DNA of 64,000 bases from Simplicispira suum (lineage in GTDB: Bacteria > Pseudomonadota > Gammaproteobacteria > Burkholderiales > Burkholderiaceae_C): contig NZ_CP027669.1 in the NCBI RefSeq assembly GCF_003008595.1, forward strand, positions 2,418,001 through 2,482,000. The letters run 5' to 3'. Positions 31,687 through 40,118 of this stretch are shown here, piece by piece. The notes under the pieces were generated by a model. It was not told where the DNA came from. It was given only the letters and a program-made list of their open reading frames with translations, and did not search any database. Position 1 is the stretch's first letter. Each line of letters begins with the position of its first letter. A program made the translations under genes and the position numbers.

Positions 31687-33218
31687 CAGAGGGCTCCCAT
31701 CGGGCGGCCGAGTGCCCGTTCGTACACAGCGCCATAGCGCTCGAACATCAAGGTGTCGGTGTAGTAGCGCTCCACCCTGGCGATCGCAGCCTGGCTGGCC
31801 GCTTGCCACGCCGTTGCATCTTGCAGCAGCGCGAGCGCCGCGTCCGCGAGGCGCTGCGGATCGGCAATGGGAACCACGCTGCCTGAGTGGCCTAGCAATT
31901 TATCTTGCTCGTCCAGTCCTTCGACCAGTTGGCGGCAGGAGCCGACATCTGTGGCCACGGCCGGAACGCCGGCTGCGTAGCCTTCGAGCAGCACCAGCGG
32001 GAGCGCTTCGCTGATCGATGACAGCACCACCAGACCAATGCGCGGCATCAAGTCTTCGACACGCTGGAAACCCAAAAACCGAACGTTCTCCTCCAGCCCC
32101 AGGCTACGCACCAGGTTGTGGCATTCGTGGGCGTATTCGGCATCTTCGTCCGCCGGCCCGGCAATCCAGCCTTCTGCTTGCGGCAACTGGTTCACCACCC
32201 GGCGCATGGCACGCACGAAGGTTTTGATGTCCTTGATGGGCACCACGCGCCCGATCAGACAGAGCACGGGTGGAGGCTCTGCTGGCCGCTGTGCACGCAG
32301 CGGCGCAAAGCGCGCCAACTGGATGCCGTTGGGAATGTTGAAGCTGCGTTCTGGCGCGGCGCCGTCTGCGATCTGACGCTGGCGGTTGGCCTCGTAGAGC
32401 GCAATGATGGGGTCGGCCAACGTGTAGCAGTACCGTCCCAGCCACTCGAAGAAGTGAATCCACATCTGGCGAAAGTACGAAAGCTCGGTCGGATCGCGCT
32501 GAAATACGTTGCGGTTGTCACGGATCCATTCGCTCTTGAATAGATCAATCTTGCGTTCTTTGGTGTAAATACCGTGCTCTGAGAGCACCAACGGCACGCT
32601 GCGGCTTTGTGCCAGCAGCGCGCCGAGAAATCCGGCGTATCCGGTGGACGCGCAGTGCACCGCCTTGACGGGAATCAGTTGACTGGCCACGCGGGCCAGC
32701 AACCACAGCGGCTGGAACATGATGCGCACGGTCCAGAAGAAATCGACGAACGATGGGTCGGTGCAATCGCGGCGGTATACCTCGCACAGGATGTCCCAGG
32801 CCCGCGTGCTGTAGAGAAAATCGTCCAGTTGCAGCGCGCCGTCCGGGTGCATGTGCCGCGTCACCTCTCGAAATGCGTCCATGGCCTGCGGACTGTCCAA
32901 CCCTTCTCGCAGCGCTGCGATCAAGCGTTCGACCATGCGAAACGCCTTGGCGTCGCCAGGACGCATGGCGGGTTCGGTGTCTGAAGTCAGGTTGTCGTAG
33001 AGAAAATGCTCTTCGAAATGCACGACGTTCGCCGGGAGTTCGTACTTGAATTCCAGATAGTCAGCGCGTCGGCTGCCCAGAAACACAATGGCAAAACGAA
33101 CTTCTGGAAACGCGCGAATGATCTGGTTGATCCAGCTCGAAACGCCGCCGCTGACGTAGGGAAACGTTCCTTCGAGCAGCAGCGCGACATCGGCGTCGGA
33201 GGCTTGCGGACGGCTCAC
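31686..33218 (-). CDS. pelF: Pel glycosyltransferase PelF
   Basis: The protein has 510 residues with a GTG start overlapping the pelE stop (GTGA). It is a GT4-family, cytoplasmic, UDP-sugar-dependent glycosyltransferase that polymerises Pel. N-terminal motif DVALLLEGTFPYVSGGVSSWINQII is typical for PelF. The GT4 acceptor/donor region has LCLIGRVVPIKDIKTFVRAM and the E-x7-E motif in SSISEALPLVLLEGYAAGVPAVATDVG. Confidence 0.95.
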   Translation of the reverse strand: MSRPQASDADVALLLEGTFPYVSGGVSSWINQIIRAFPEVRFAIVFLGSRRADYLEFKYELPANVVHFEEHFLYDNLTSDTEPAMRPGDAKAFRMVERLIAALREGLDSPQAMDAFREVTRHMHPDGALQLDDFLYSTRAWDILCEVYRRDCTDPSFVDFFWTVRIMFQPLWLLARVASQLIPVKAVHCASTGYAGFLGALLAQSRSVPLVLSEHGIYTKERKIDLFKSEWIRDNRNVFQRDPTELSYFRQMWIHFFEWLGRYCYTLADPIIALYEANRQRQIADGAAPERSFNIPNGIQLARFAPLRAQRPAEPPPVLCLIGRVVPIKDIKTFVRAMRRVVNQLPQAEGWIAGPADEDAEYAHECHNLVRSLGLEENVRFLGFQRVEDLMPRIGLVVLSSISEALPLVLLEGYAAGVPAVATDVGSCRQLVEGLDEQDKLLGHSGSVVPIADPQRLADAALALLQDATAWQAASQAAIARVERYYTDTLMFERYGAVYERALGRPMGAL

Positions 33219-34228
33219 GGTGCGGTCCAGTAGTCAAGGATGGGGCGCAGCCTGGGAAGCGAATTCCAGGCACGCATCTCCTGCATCAAGGCGCGGGTGC
33301 GGGCAAAGTCTCCTCGGTCAAAGCACAACTCGGCCTCGTAGGGCAGAAGGCGCGAGGCCGGAATTCCCAGTGCACGGGCCGTTTCAAACGCCTGCGCTGC
33401 TTGCGCATCCAGCGCCTGCTGCTGCAAGAGGCGCCCCCGGCGCAGATGAAGCTGGGCACTGCCCTGCTCGTGGACCAGGACGCGCTCACAGTAGTGCAAG
33501 GATTGCTCAACGGCGTGGGTTCGCAGGTCCCCCAGCACCAGATCCTGGTAAACGAGTTCCCAATACAAATCCGAGAGCCGCCGCAGCGTCTCGATGACCT
33601 GCGGTGCACTGTCGGTTTTGCCGTCCCTTCGCGCCGTCTGCAGCGCCTGCAGCTCTGCGTCAATGCTTGCGTTAATGCGTTTTTCCAGGCTGTCCAGCAT
33701 GCCGTACGCGAGCAGACGCAAGTCCTCGTTTGGGTCGCTCAACATGTTGCGCAGCACGGGTGAGGCTGTTCGGCCTGGCACATACTGCAGCGCGACCATG
33801 GCGCGCAGGCGTGCCTGCAGCGGTGCATGTTCATTGCCCAGAAACGAGCGCAAACCCGCATGGCGAAGATTGCTTTGCCGGCGCTGATGCTCGTCGAACT
33901 CGGGCATCTGGAGCGAATCGAAGTCGAGCTGGCCCGAGGGCCTGCGGTACACACGAAGAATGATCGCTGCGACAAGCACGCCGAAAAATCCCGCGACGGG
34001 AACGGCATAGCTGCAGATGGCCATCAGCGAGAGAATGCCAAGCCGGGGCTTGGCCTTGCGCCGTGCCACCAGGGGAAAGGCGAACAAGGCCAGCAAAACG
34101 CAGGCGAAGGCATGCACGAGCAGATAGCTCGCAAGTGCACTGTCGGTGTGTCCTCCCAAAAGCAGCGGCCCGCTCCACGCTCCGAGTTCGAGCATCAGCG
34201 CCGAGAGGCCGAGTTTGAGATTAAGCAT
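33215..34228 (-). CDS. pelE: Pel synthase membrane/TPR protein PelE
   Basis: The protein has 337 residues from ATG 34228, which lies 8 bases inside the end of pelD; longer frames overlap pelD heavily. Three or so membrane segments (LNLKLGLSALMLELGAW; ASYLLVHAFACVLLALFAFPLV; LGILSLMAICSYAVPVAGFFGVLVAAIIL) are followed by a helical, TPR-like cytoplasmic part (HLRRGRLLQQQALDAQAAQAFETARALG). PelE holds PelF to the membrane complex with PelD and PelG. Confidence 0.9.
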   Translation of the reverse strand: MLNLKLGLSALMLELGAWSGPLLLGGHTDSALASYLLVHAFACVLLALFAFPLVARRKAKPRLGILSLMAICSYAVPVAGFFGVLVAAIILRVYRRPSGQLDFDSLQMPEFDEHQRRQSNLRHAGLRSFLGNEHAPLQARLRAMVALQYVPGRTASPVLRNMLSDPNEDLRLLAYGMLDSLEKRINASIDAELQALQTARRDGKTDSAPQVIETLRRLSDLYWELVYQDLVLGDLRTHAVEQSLHYCERVLVHEQGSAQLHLRRGRLLQQQALDAQAAQAFETARALGIPASRLLPYEAELCFDRGDFARTRALMQEMRAWNSLPRLRPILDYWTAP

Positions 34229-35594
34229 GTGCAAGCGCTTCAATGCGCTGCAAGAGCGTGAGGGTGTTGCCCCACTCCAATCCGATGACGTGAGCAAAGA
34301 TGCCTGCTTGCGCGAGGGATTGGCCCGCCTTCTGGTCGCACCATTGCTCCAGCCGTGAGATGTAGCCCTGTGCCGTGTTCGCGTCGCCAAGCGGCATCAA
34401 CACTGCAAGAACCTGGCGATTGGGTGCGTCGATGAGCCAGGTCTCGTCAAGCTCACGTTTGAGCCGGCGTACCTGATCGGGCAAACCCGAGGAAATGGCG
34501 CGTGGCAGAAACTCAAGTGCGACCACCACACTGGACACATGGGTCATGGCCCGGATATGGGCAAGGCGCCGAGCTTCGAAGGCAAAAGGCACTGGACAGT
34601 CGGGAAGCGCCTCCAGAATGGGCTGGGCCAGGGCATGGGCCGACAGGCCATCGGTGTAGTACCCGAGCAGAAGGTTGATCGTCTGCAGGTTCTCGTCGTG
34701 TAGCGAGAAGAAAGGCATTTCTTCTACCACCAGCAGACCATACAACTCGCCGCCCAGGTCCAGCAGCGGTGCAGCCACGAGGTAGCGGGTGTCCTTCTCA
34801 TCCCGGAGCGCTTGACTGATATGGCACAGGCGCCGCCCCTCAATCGCCTGCCGCACCATCGCATCGCCAGCCACTACTGGACGGGTGCGGCCTATGCTTG
34901 CCAGTGCCTCGGGAAGCACTTCGTCATCGACAACCCTGCACAGGGAGGCTGTCTCAAGCTGACAATACTGTGCCAGCAGGCGCAGTAGCGTTTCCGGGCC
35001 TTGCGGACCAGCGCCGGCCTCTTGCAGCATGGACAGCGCGTCGCGCATCGACATGGGGCGTCCGATGAGTTCCTGCTCCAGACGATCGTGCGACAAGCGC
35101 AGCAAATAATGCTGGCGCACCAAGTGCTCCATGCGCTGGTCCAGATAAAGTTGGAGGGTTTCAGCGCGTCGGGTCCGAGCCTGCCAGAGGCTGGAAAATT
35201 CGCCCACCAGCATGACCAGGATGAGTCCGCCCAGAAAAAAGAACTGTGGAAATTCGTCGTAGCTGCCCAGATGAAGCGCCAGCCAGCCCAGCAGCAAAAC
35301 GACGGAGCCTCCCAGGCCCGCGAGTGGCCCATAGCGCAGCGCCAGAATCACCGGTGCCAGCCACGACCAAGGGAATCCTTCGGTCCAAAGCGGGTCGTTC
35401 GGACTCCACGCAAAACCCAGTGCAAGCGCAATGATGGGGAGCAGCAGGGTTTCTCCCAGCATCACGGCGGGCCGATTGCCCGTTACCGCAAGCTTGCCCA
35501 ACAAGGTGGTGGGCCAGTGCGTGGCAGGTTGCGGGCCGGTGTGGTCACCCGCGAGCCGGCGTCGGGCAGCGGGAGTGTCTGACGAGGGAGTCAT
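34221..35594 (-). CDS. pelD: Cyclic di-GMP receptor PelD
   Basis: The protein has 457 residues, the same as the P. aeruginosa protein within 2. Four membrane segments occupy residues 45-130 and are followed by a helical stalk. A GAF domain lies about residues 195-320, and a degenerate GGDEF domain follows without a catalytic GGDEF motif. The inhibitory-site-like RELD (Arg380-Asp383) matches the RxxD motif through which PelD binds c-di-GMP and switches on Pel synthesis. This keeps Pel output under c-di-GMP control. Confidence 0.94.
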   Translation of the reverse strand: MTPSSDTPAARRRLAGDHTGPQPATHWPTTLLGKLAVTGNRPAVMLGETLLLPIIALALGFAWSPNDPLWTEGFPWSWLAPVILALRYGPLAGLGGSVVLLLGWLALHLGSYDEFPQFFFLGGLILVMLVGEFSSLWQARTRRAETLQLYLDQRMEHLVRQHYLLRLSHDRLEQELIGRPMSMRDALSMLQEAGAGPQGPETLLRLLAQYCQLETASLCRVVDDEVLPEALASIGRTRPVVAGDAMVRQAIEGRRLCHISQALRDEKDTRYLVAAPLLDLGGELYGLLVVEEMPFFSLHDENLQTINLLLGYYTDGLSAHALAQPILEALPDCPVPFAFEARRLAHIRAMTHVSSVVVALEFLPRAISSGLPDQVRRLKRELDETWLIDAPNRQVLAVLMPLGDANTAQGYISRLEQWCDQKAGQSLAQAGIFAHVIGLEWGNTLTLLQRIEALAHA

Positions 35595-35609
35595 GGGATT
35601 GCAGGCAGG

Positions 35610-36161
35610 TCAGCGAGCAGCGGCCAGGCCCGATTGCAAAAGCTCACGAATCAGTTTCTGCCCGACAGCCGAGAGCGCTTCCCGGCTCCAGCCGCTTTTT
35701 CCACCTGCGGCGGTCCACAGTGTCTCGCCCGATGCGACGTCGATGATTTGAAGGGTCACTCCCGCTGCGGGTTCGCCATCGACGCCCACTTTGTAGCGCC
35801 ACTCGTCCACGGCACCGGTCAGCGCGTAGCGTGCCTGCTGTTCGCGTGCCCATTCCAAGGCTTCTTGCTGGCGCTTGCCCTCGGCGACGTCGAACAGTGC
35901 CTCTTGCTGGGTGGTGGAGACGTAGCGTTTGACGGTTCCCACGCCCTGCGCGTGCAGCAGAGCCAGAGCAACCGCTTCGGCGCGGTTGCCCGCAAGCGGT
36001 GTTTCGGTGTGGTTGGCGAACGGCAGCACCACCCACGCGGCTTGGCGCTCCAGCGTTGGAGCGGGTCCACGGTCGGTGGTGGAGCATGCGCCGAGCAGCG
36101 CAAGCACGCCGCCTGGGATCAGAATTTTCAGATGCCGAAGGACAGCGGATAGATAGCTCAT
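35610..36161 (-). CDS. pelC: Pel outer-membrane lipoprotein PelC
   Basis: The protein has 183 residues. The lipoprotein signal ends at LALLGAC (Cys26). PelC forms a dodecameric ring under the PelB pore that guides the cationic polymer. Conserved segments are AWVVLPFANHTETPLAGNRAEAVALALLHAQG, ARYALTGAVDEWRYKVGVDGEPAAGVTLQIIDVASGETLW and GGKSGWSREALSAVGQKLI. Confidence 0.93.
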   Translation of the reverse strand: MSYLSAVLRHLKILIPGGVLALLGACSTTDRGPAPTLERQAAWVVLPFANHTETPLAGNRAEAVALALLHAQGVGTVKRYVSTTQQEALFDVAEGKRQQEALEWAREQQARYALTGAVDEWRYKVGVDGEPAAGVTLQIIDVASGETLWTAAGGKSGWSREALSAVGQKLIRELLQSGLAAAR

Positions 36162-36179
36162 GATTTCTCCCGAGAATGA

Positions 36180-39100
36180 CTAAAAATGAAGGCGGTAGCT
36201 CAACTGCAGATCCCGCGTCCGGTCCTGCGACTGGACGCCCGATTTGGACTGCCCCAGGCTCAGGCTCAGGTGGTCAACAGCCCAGACGCTGCCTGCGATG
36301 CCCAGGCGCACACCGTAGCCCGGCCCAAGTTGGCTGTGCCAGGTGCGACTGACGCTGGCGAAAGGACGCAGCGCGCGCGAGTATTCCTCTTCGTAGCGCA
36401 TGTTGGTAGACAATTCGATGCCGTAGAAGCGAAAGTTGCCGGGTAGAAAGAAATCCCTGCCAAGCGCGCCTGTGTCCGGCGGCAGGTAGCGCCGAAAGTC
36501 GAGGTCAGATGGGTCGAGATCGGAGGGGTCTCTGCGCGTGTAGGCATGGGTGGACCAAAACGCACTGAGTGCGAGCAAGGGGGCGTCCTGCCGGTAGGTG
36601 TGGGTGTACTGAATGGAGCTGTGGCGCCCGCTGCCCACCGTGGCGCCTGTCTGCAGCTGATAGCGCTCAGCGGCGTGCATCAGCAAAAACTCGTCTTGTC
36701 GGGTGACTTGGTAGCGCACGCTGGCAGCGGCCCGCGTCTTCATCCCTGCGATGCGCAGCGTCAGGCTTTCGTCCGACGGTAACTGGCGCCCGGCTTCAAT
36801 TCGCCAGCTCAGGCGATTGTCCACACGCTGCTCGTGCCAGAGCTGCAGAGGTTGGGTGTTGCGATGCCCATCGCGGTTCGTGGCCAAAAGGCCCGATTCG
36901 CCATCCAGATGGCGCCAGCGAAACTTCGCTTCTAAGCGCTCTTCGTTGGGCGGCGACTGCACCACCCGCGCATCGGTCGACCGCCGCTGAATGCTTCGAA
37001 ATTCAAGGTCCATCGTCAGGCGGGGACCCAATGCCCAGTGCAGTGTGGCATGGCTCTGGCCTTCGTTCATGCCGCCGAGTTGCGTGGCGAGCAATTTCAC
37101 CTCGGCGTGGTCGCTGAAGGCCAGCAAGTTTTCGGTCAGCTGCAGGTGCAAAGGTGCGTCGTCGTGCTGGTCGTTGCTCGCGTTAAAAGCCGCGCTTTGC
37201 GCGAGCCGAATGTCTTGCGCCACCGATGCGGCATGGATGCGGTCGTAGCGCGGCAGGCGCTCGTCAAAGCGTTCGAGCAGCTGGCCACTGGCGGCGCGGT
37301 CGTCTTCCGCCAGAGCGACGCTGATGTCAGCCCACAGTGGGCGATTGGCGCGCACGGCGCGGGTGCGGGCGTATTGATGCCACAAAAAGGCACGCTCTGC
37401 TGTGAACTCTCCTGCATCCTGCAGCCAGCCAATGGCTGTTTCGGCTGCGGCGTTGGAATAGCCGCCGTTGGCGTCGCGGTCCAGGCGTAGCAGCTCCCGA
37501 AGGACGTCAGCGGCTGGGTCACCGGGCCGCTGCGTGATGGCCAGACGGGCACGTGCGACGCGCCGGGTCTGGTCCAGCCCTTCCTGGCTGAGCCAAAGTT
37601 TGAGGGCGTCGGCCCGACTCCGCTTCTGCTCCCCTGCGCTGGCTTGCGCCTCGCGCCACTCGCGCGAGAGCAGGTGTCGGCGCAGTCGCCACGCACGGTC
37701 GGTCTGTTGGTTTTGGTCCAACGCATCGGCATAGTTCATCAGCCACAAAAAATCGCCCTGCATCACCTGGAATCTGGGTGTGAGGTAGCGACTCAAGGCA
37801 GTCTGCGGAAGCGAAAGAGCCTGGTATGAGGCGGCAAGTGCGTCATGGACGGCTTCCGAGCGTTGCCATGTTCGTTCGTGGGTAGCCAGCACGCTGCGCA
37901 GCGCGACGGTGTCGTTGCTGTCGATCAGCAACCATAGCAAGGCCTGCTGCATGTCGGGCGAATCGGGGCTGGCTCGCAATCCATTTTCGAAAAAACGTCG
38001 CGCCTGTGCCATGCGTCCTGCGTTCTGATGCCAGGTACCGACCAGTCGCAGAAACTGGGTGTTGCCCATCAGCGTGGGCAGGGTGTCGCGGTGGGTGCCC
38101 GTTTCAAGCTGTTGGATGAGGCGCCCGAATTCCTTCCATTGGCTGCGGCCAGAGAGCAAAGTCAGCGCTAGCGTGAGATGGCGGGCTTCGCCAAACTGTT
38201 GCCAAGCCTGCGCAGACACTTGCGCCGCCTCGATTGGAAAATCGAGCTGCAGCAAGCGGACCAAGGCGTCGTAGTCTTCCATGGTGCTTGACCCGGTCTT
38301 TAGCAGCTTGCGGTAGGCTTCGACCGCGAGTTGCGTGCGCTCGCGGCTCTCTGCCACCTGGCCGGTCAGGCGCCAGAACTCGCTGGCGCTTGCATCGGCT
38401 GGCGGATGCGCGCGTGCGGCCTCCAGCCAGGCCAGTCCTTCGTCGGCACGATCGCGTCCCAGTGCCAGTACGGCCGCCTGCATGGCGCGTTGCGGTGTGG
38501 TCTGGCCGGGAATCTTGAGCAGGCGCCGCCAGCTCTCCAGCGCAAGATCGGGCTGGCCGGCGCGCTCGGCCAGCTCGGCAAGCAGCTCGATCGTTTCAGG
38601 GTCGCCGCCGCGTTGCTTCAGGAAGTCGATTGCGGGCTGCGGTTCGCCCAGTCGCTCCCATGCCTGCACCAGCGCGCGAACCAGAGTTCTATCGTGGGGC
38701 TTGCGTCGCAACTCGTAGCGCAATCCGTCCACCAGTGCGGCGTCGTCGAATTGACCGGGAGCGAGCCGCAACACCGCCTGCCACGCGAAATCCTTCTGCG
38801 TTTGCTGGGCCACCACCAGCCAGCTGCTCAGGGCGACGTCCAGGCGCAGGGTCCACTCCGAGACCTGCGCCAGCCGCTCCCGCCACACTACGCTGCCAGG
38901 GTTTTGGCGCACGGCTGCATTGGCAAGCGCCCACGCGTCTTCCAAGTTGTGGTTCTCCAGGAATACCGCGTAACCGAGGGTGTAGATCTCTTCGTCATAG
39001 GGCAGGGCGGGTGCAGGCGCCTGGGGTTTGTCGGCCACGAGGCGCTTGCTTGGTGCGTTGCCATCGGCATTCCAGTGGCGCCGCTGAGCCTCCACGTAGT

Positions 39101-40118
39101 GCGCGCCATCGTCGTAACGCGGGACAGTGGTCCGGTCTGCAAAGGCTTGGGGCGCAGCTTGCCACGCTACGCGGCGCAGGTTTGCACTCACTTTGGTGGC
39201 CAAGGCCGTTGGCCCCGCGAAACCGTGGTCGAACCAGCGATGGCTGAGCGCGAGCTTGAGGAGTTGGCGTACGTAGCGCTCGGCAATGTCGGGCCGCCCT
39301 GCGGCGCGTGCCAGATTGGTCAAAAAGAGCAGTGCCTCCCGGTCGCCTTTCAGTTCGCCCAGTTCGTGCTCGGCAAGTGCCAGTGCTGCAACGGGTTCGT
39401 TGCCCGACTGCAGGGCGCGCACGGCCGAAAAGTAGTACTGCTTGGCTTGCTGTGGATCGGGTGTGGCCTGCCGAGCCAGCAGGTAGTAGGAAGCGCAGCC
39501 AGCGTAGTCCGACTTTGCCAGTGCCGCCCGCGCAGCGCGCACGTAGGTTTCTGCTGCTTCCTGCGGACTGGGCGGTTCGGTGGGGATCTGGCTGCTCAGC
39601 GCAGCAGTCAGGCTGGGCTCGTTGAATTGGGTGGTGAGGGCCAGCAATCGCGCGTGCTTGTCGGCCGGCCATTGTTGCTCTGCAAGGACGCGCAGCTGTT
39701 GGCGCAGGTCCTGCAGCAGCACTTCTTTGCGGGCGGACTTGGTTTTGGGCACCGCCTCGTATTCAGCGTGGCTCAGCTCCCATTGCACCCAGAGAGCGTC
39801 GCGCCGGATGGCGGGTTTGCTTGATGCAAGGGCGGGTTGGAGGGTGGTGCGTGCGTCGGCCCAATCGCCGTGTGTCACTTGGTGCCGCGCCAGCAGGAGC
39901 CGCAGTTGCGGGTTGTCGGTGTCGCTGCGCAGCAGGTTGGTTAGGTAGGCAAGCGAGAGCGGCGAATCCGCTGCGTCCGACAGACGCCGCTCCAGATCCT
40001 GGCGTGGGTAAAGCAGCCACAGCGCAGCGCACACCATGCTGGCCAGCAGTACGATGAGCCAGTCGGGCGCAACGACCGGACGGTCAGCGGCCTGTGCACT
40101 CAAGCTCGACGCGCGCAC
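36180..40118 (-). CDS. pelB: Pel outer-membrane porin/TPR protein PelB
   Basis: The protein has 1312 residues with a GTG start. One N-terminal membrane anchor (WLIVLLASMVCAALWLLYP) is followed by a long periplasmic TPR superhelix (roughly residues 50-1000). The C-terminal 16-strand-type beta-barrel ends in Phe (LQLSYRLHF). PelB is the export channel and binds PelA through its TPRs. It is about 120 residues longer than P. aeruginosa PelB, probably extra TPRs. The start lies 35 bases inside the end of pelA. Confidence 0.94.
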   Translation of the reverse strand: MRASSLSAQAADRPVVAPDWLIVLLASMVCAALWLLYPRQDLERRLSDAADSPLSLAYLTNLLRSDTDNPQLRLLLARHQVTHGDWADARTTLQPALASSKPAIRRDALWVQWELSHAEYEAVPKTKSARKEVLLQDLRQQLRVLAEQQWPADKHARLLALTTQFNEPSLTAALSSQIPTEPPSPQEAAETYVRAARAALAKSDYAGCASYYLLARQATPDPQQAKQYYFSAVRALQSGNEPVAALALAEHELGELKGDREALLFLTNLARAAGRPDIAERYVRQLLKLALSHRWFDHGFAGPTALATKVSANLRRVAWQAAPQAFADRTTVPRYDDGAHYVEAQRRHWNADGNAPSKRLVADKPQAPAPALPYDEEIYTLGYAVFLENHNLEDAWALANAAVRQNPGSVVWRERLAQVSEWTLRLDVALSSWLVVAQQTQKDFAWQAVLRLAPGQFDDAALVDGLRYELRRKPHDRTLVRALVQAWERLGEPQPAIDFLKQRGGDPETIELLAELAERAGQPDLALESWRRLLKIPGQTTPQRAMQAAVLALGRDRADEGLAWLEAARAHPPADASASEFWRLTGQVAESRERTQLAVEAYRKLLKTGSSTMEDYDALVRLLQLDFPIEAAQVSAQAWQQFGEARHLTLALTLLSGRSQWKEFGRLIQQLETGTHRDTLPTLMGNTQFLRLVGTWHQNAGRMAQARRFFENGLRASPDSPDMQQALLWLLIDSNDTVALRSVLATHERTWQRSEAVHDALAASYQALSLPQTALSRYLTPRFQVMQGDFLWLMNYADALDQNQQTDRAWRLRRHLLSREWREAQASAGEQKRSRADALKLWLSQEGLDQTRRVARARLAITQRPGDPAADVLRELLRLDRDANGGYSNAAAETAIGWLQDAGEFTAERAFLWHQYARTRAVRANRPLWADISVALAEDDRAASGQLLERFDERLPRYDRIHAASVAQDIRLAQSAAFNASNDQHDDAPLHLQLTENLLAFSDHAEVKLLATQLGGMNEGQSHATLHWALGPRLTMDLEFRSIQRRSTDARVVQSPPNEERLEAKFRWRHLDGESGLLATNRDGHRNTQPLQLWHEQRVDNRLSWRIEAGRQLPSDESLTLRIAGMKTRAAASVRYQVTRQDEFLLMHAAERYQLQTGATVGSGRHSSIQYTHTYRQDAPLLALSAFWSTHAYTRRDPSDLDPSDLDFRRYLPPDTGALGRDFFLPGNFRFYGIELSTNMRYEEEYSRALRPFASVSRTWHSQLGPGYGVRLGIAGSVWAVDHLSLSLGQSKSGVQSQDRTRDLQLSYRLHF

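Noticed and set aside
38331..39824. Plus-strand open frame (497 codons) across pelB
   Set aside because: It is the complement of conserved PelB TPR sequence and shows no family features or ribosome site.
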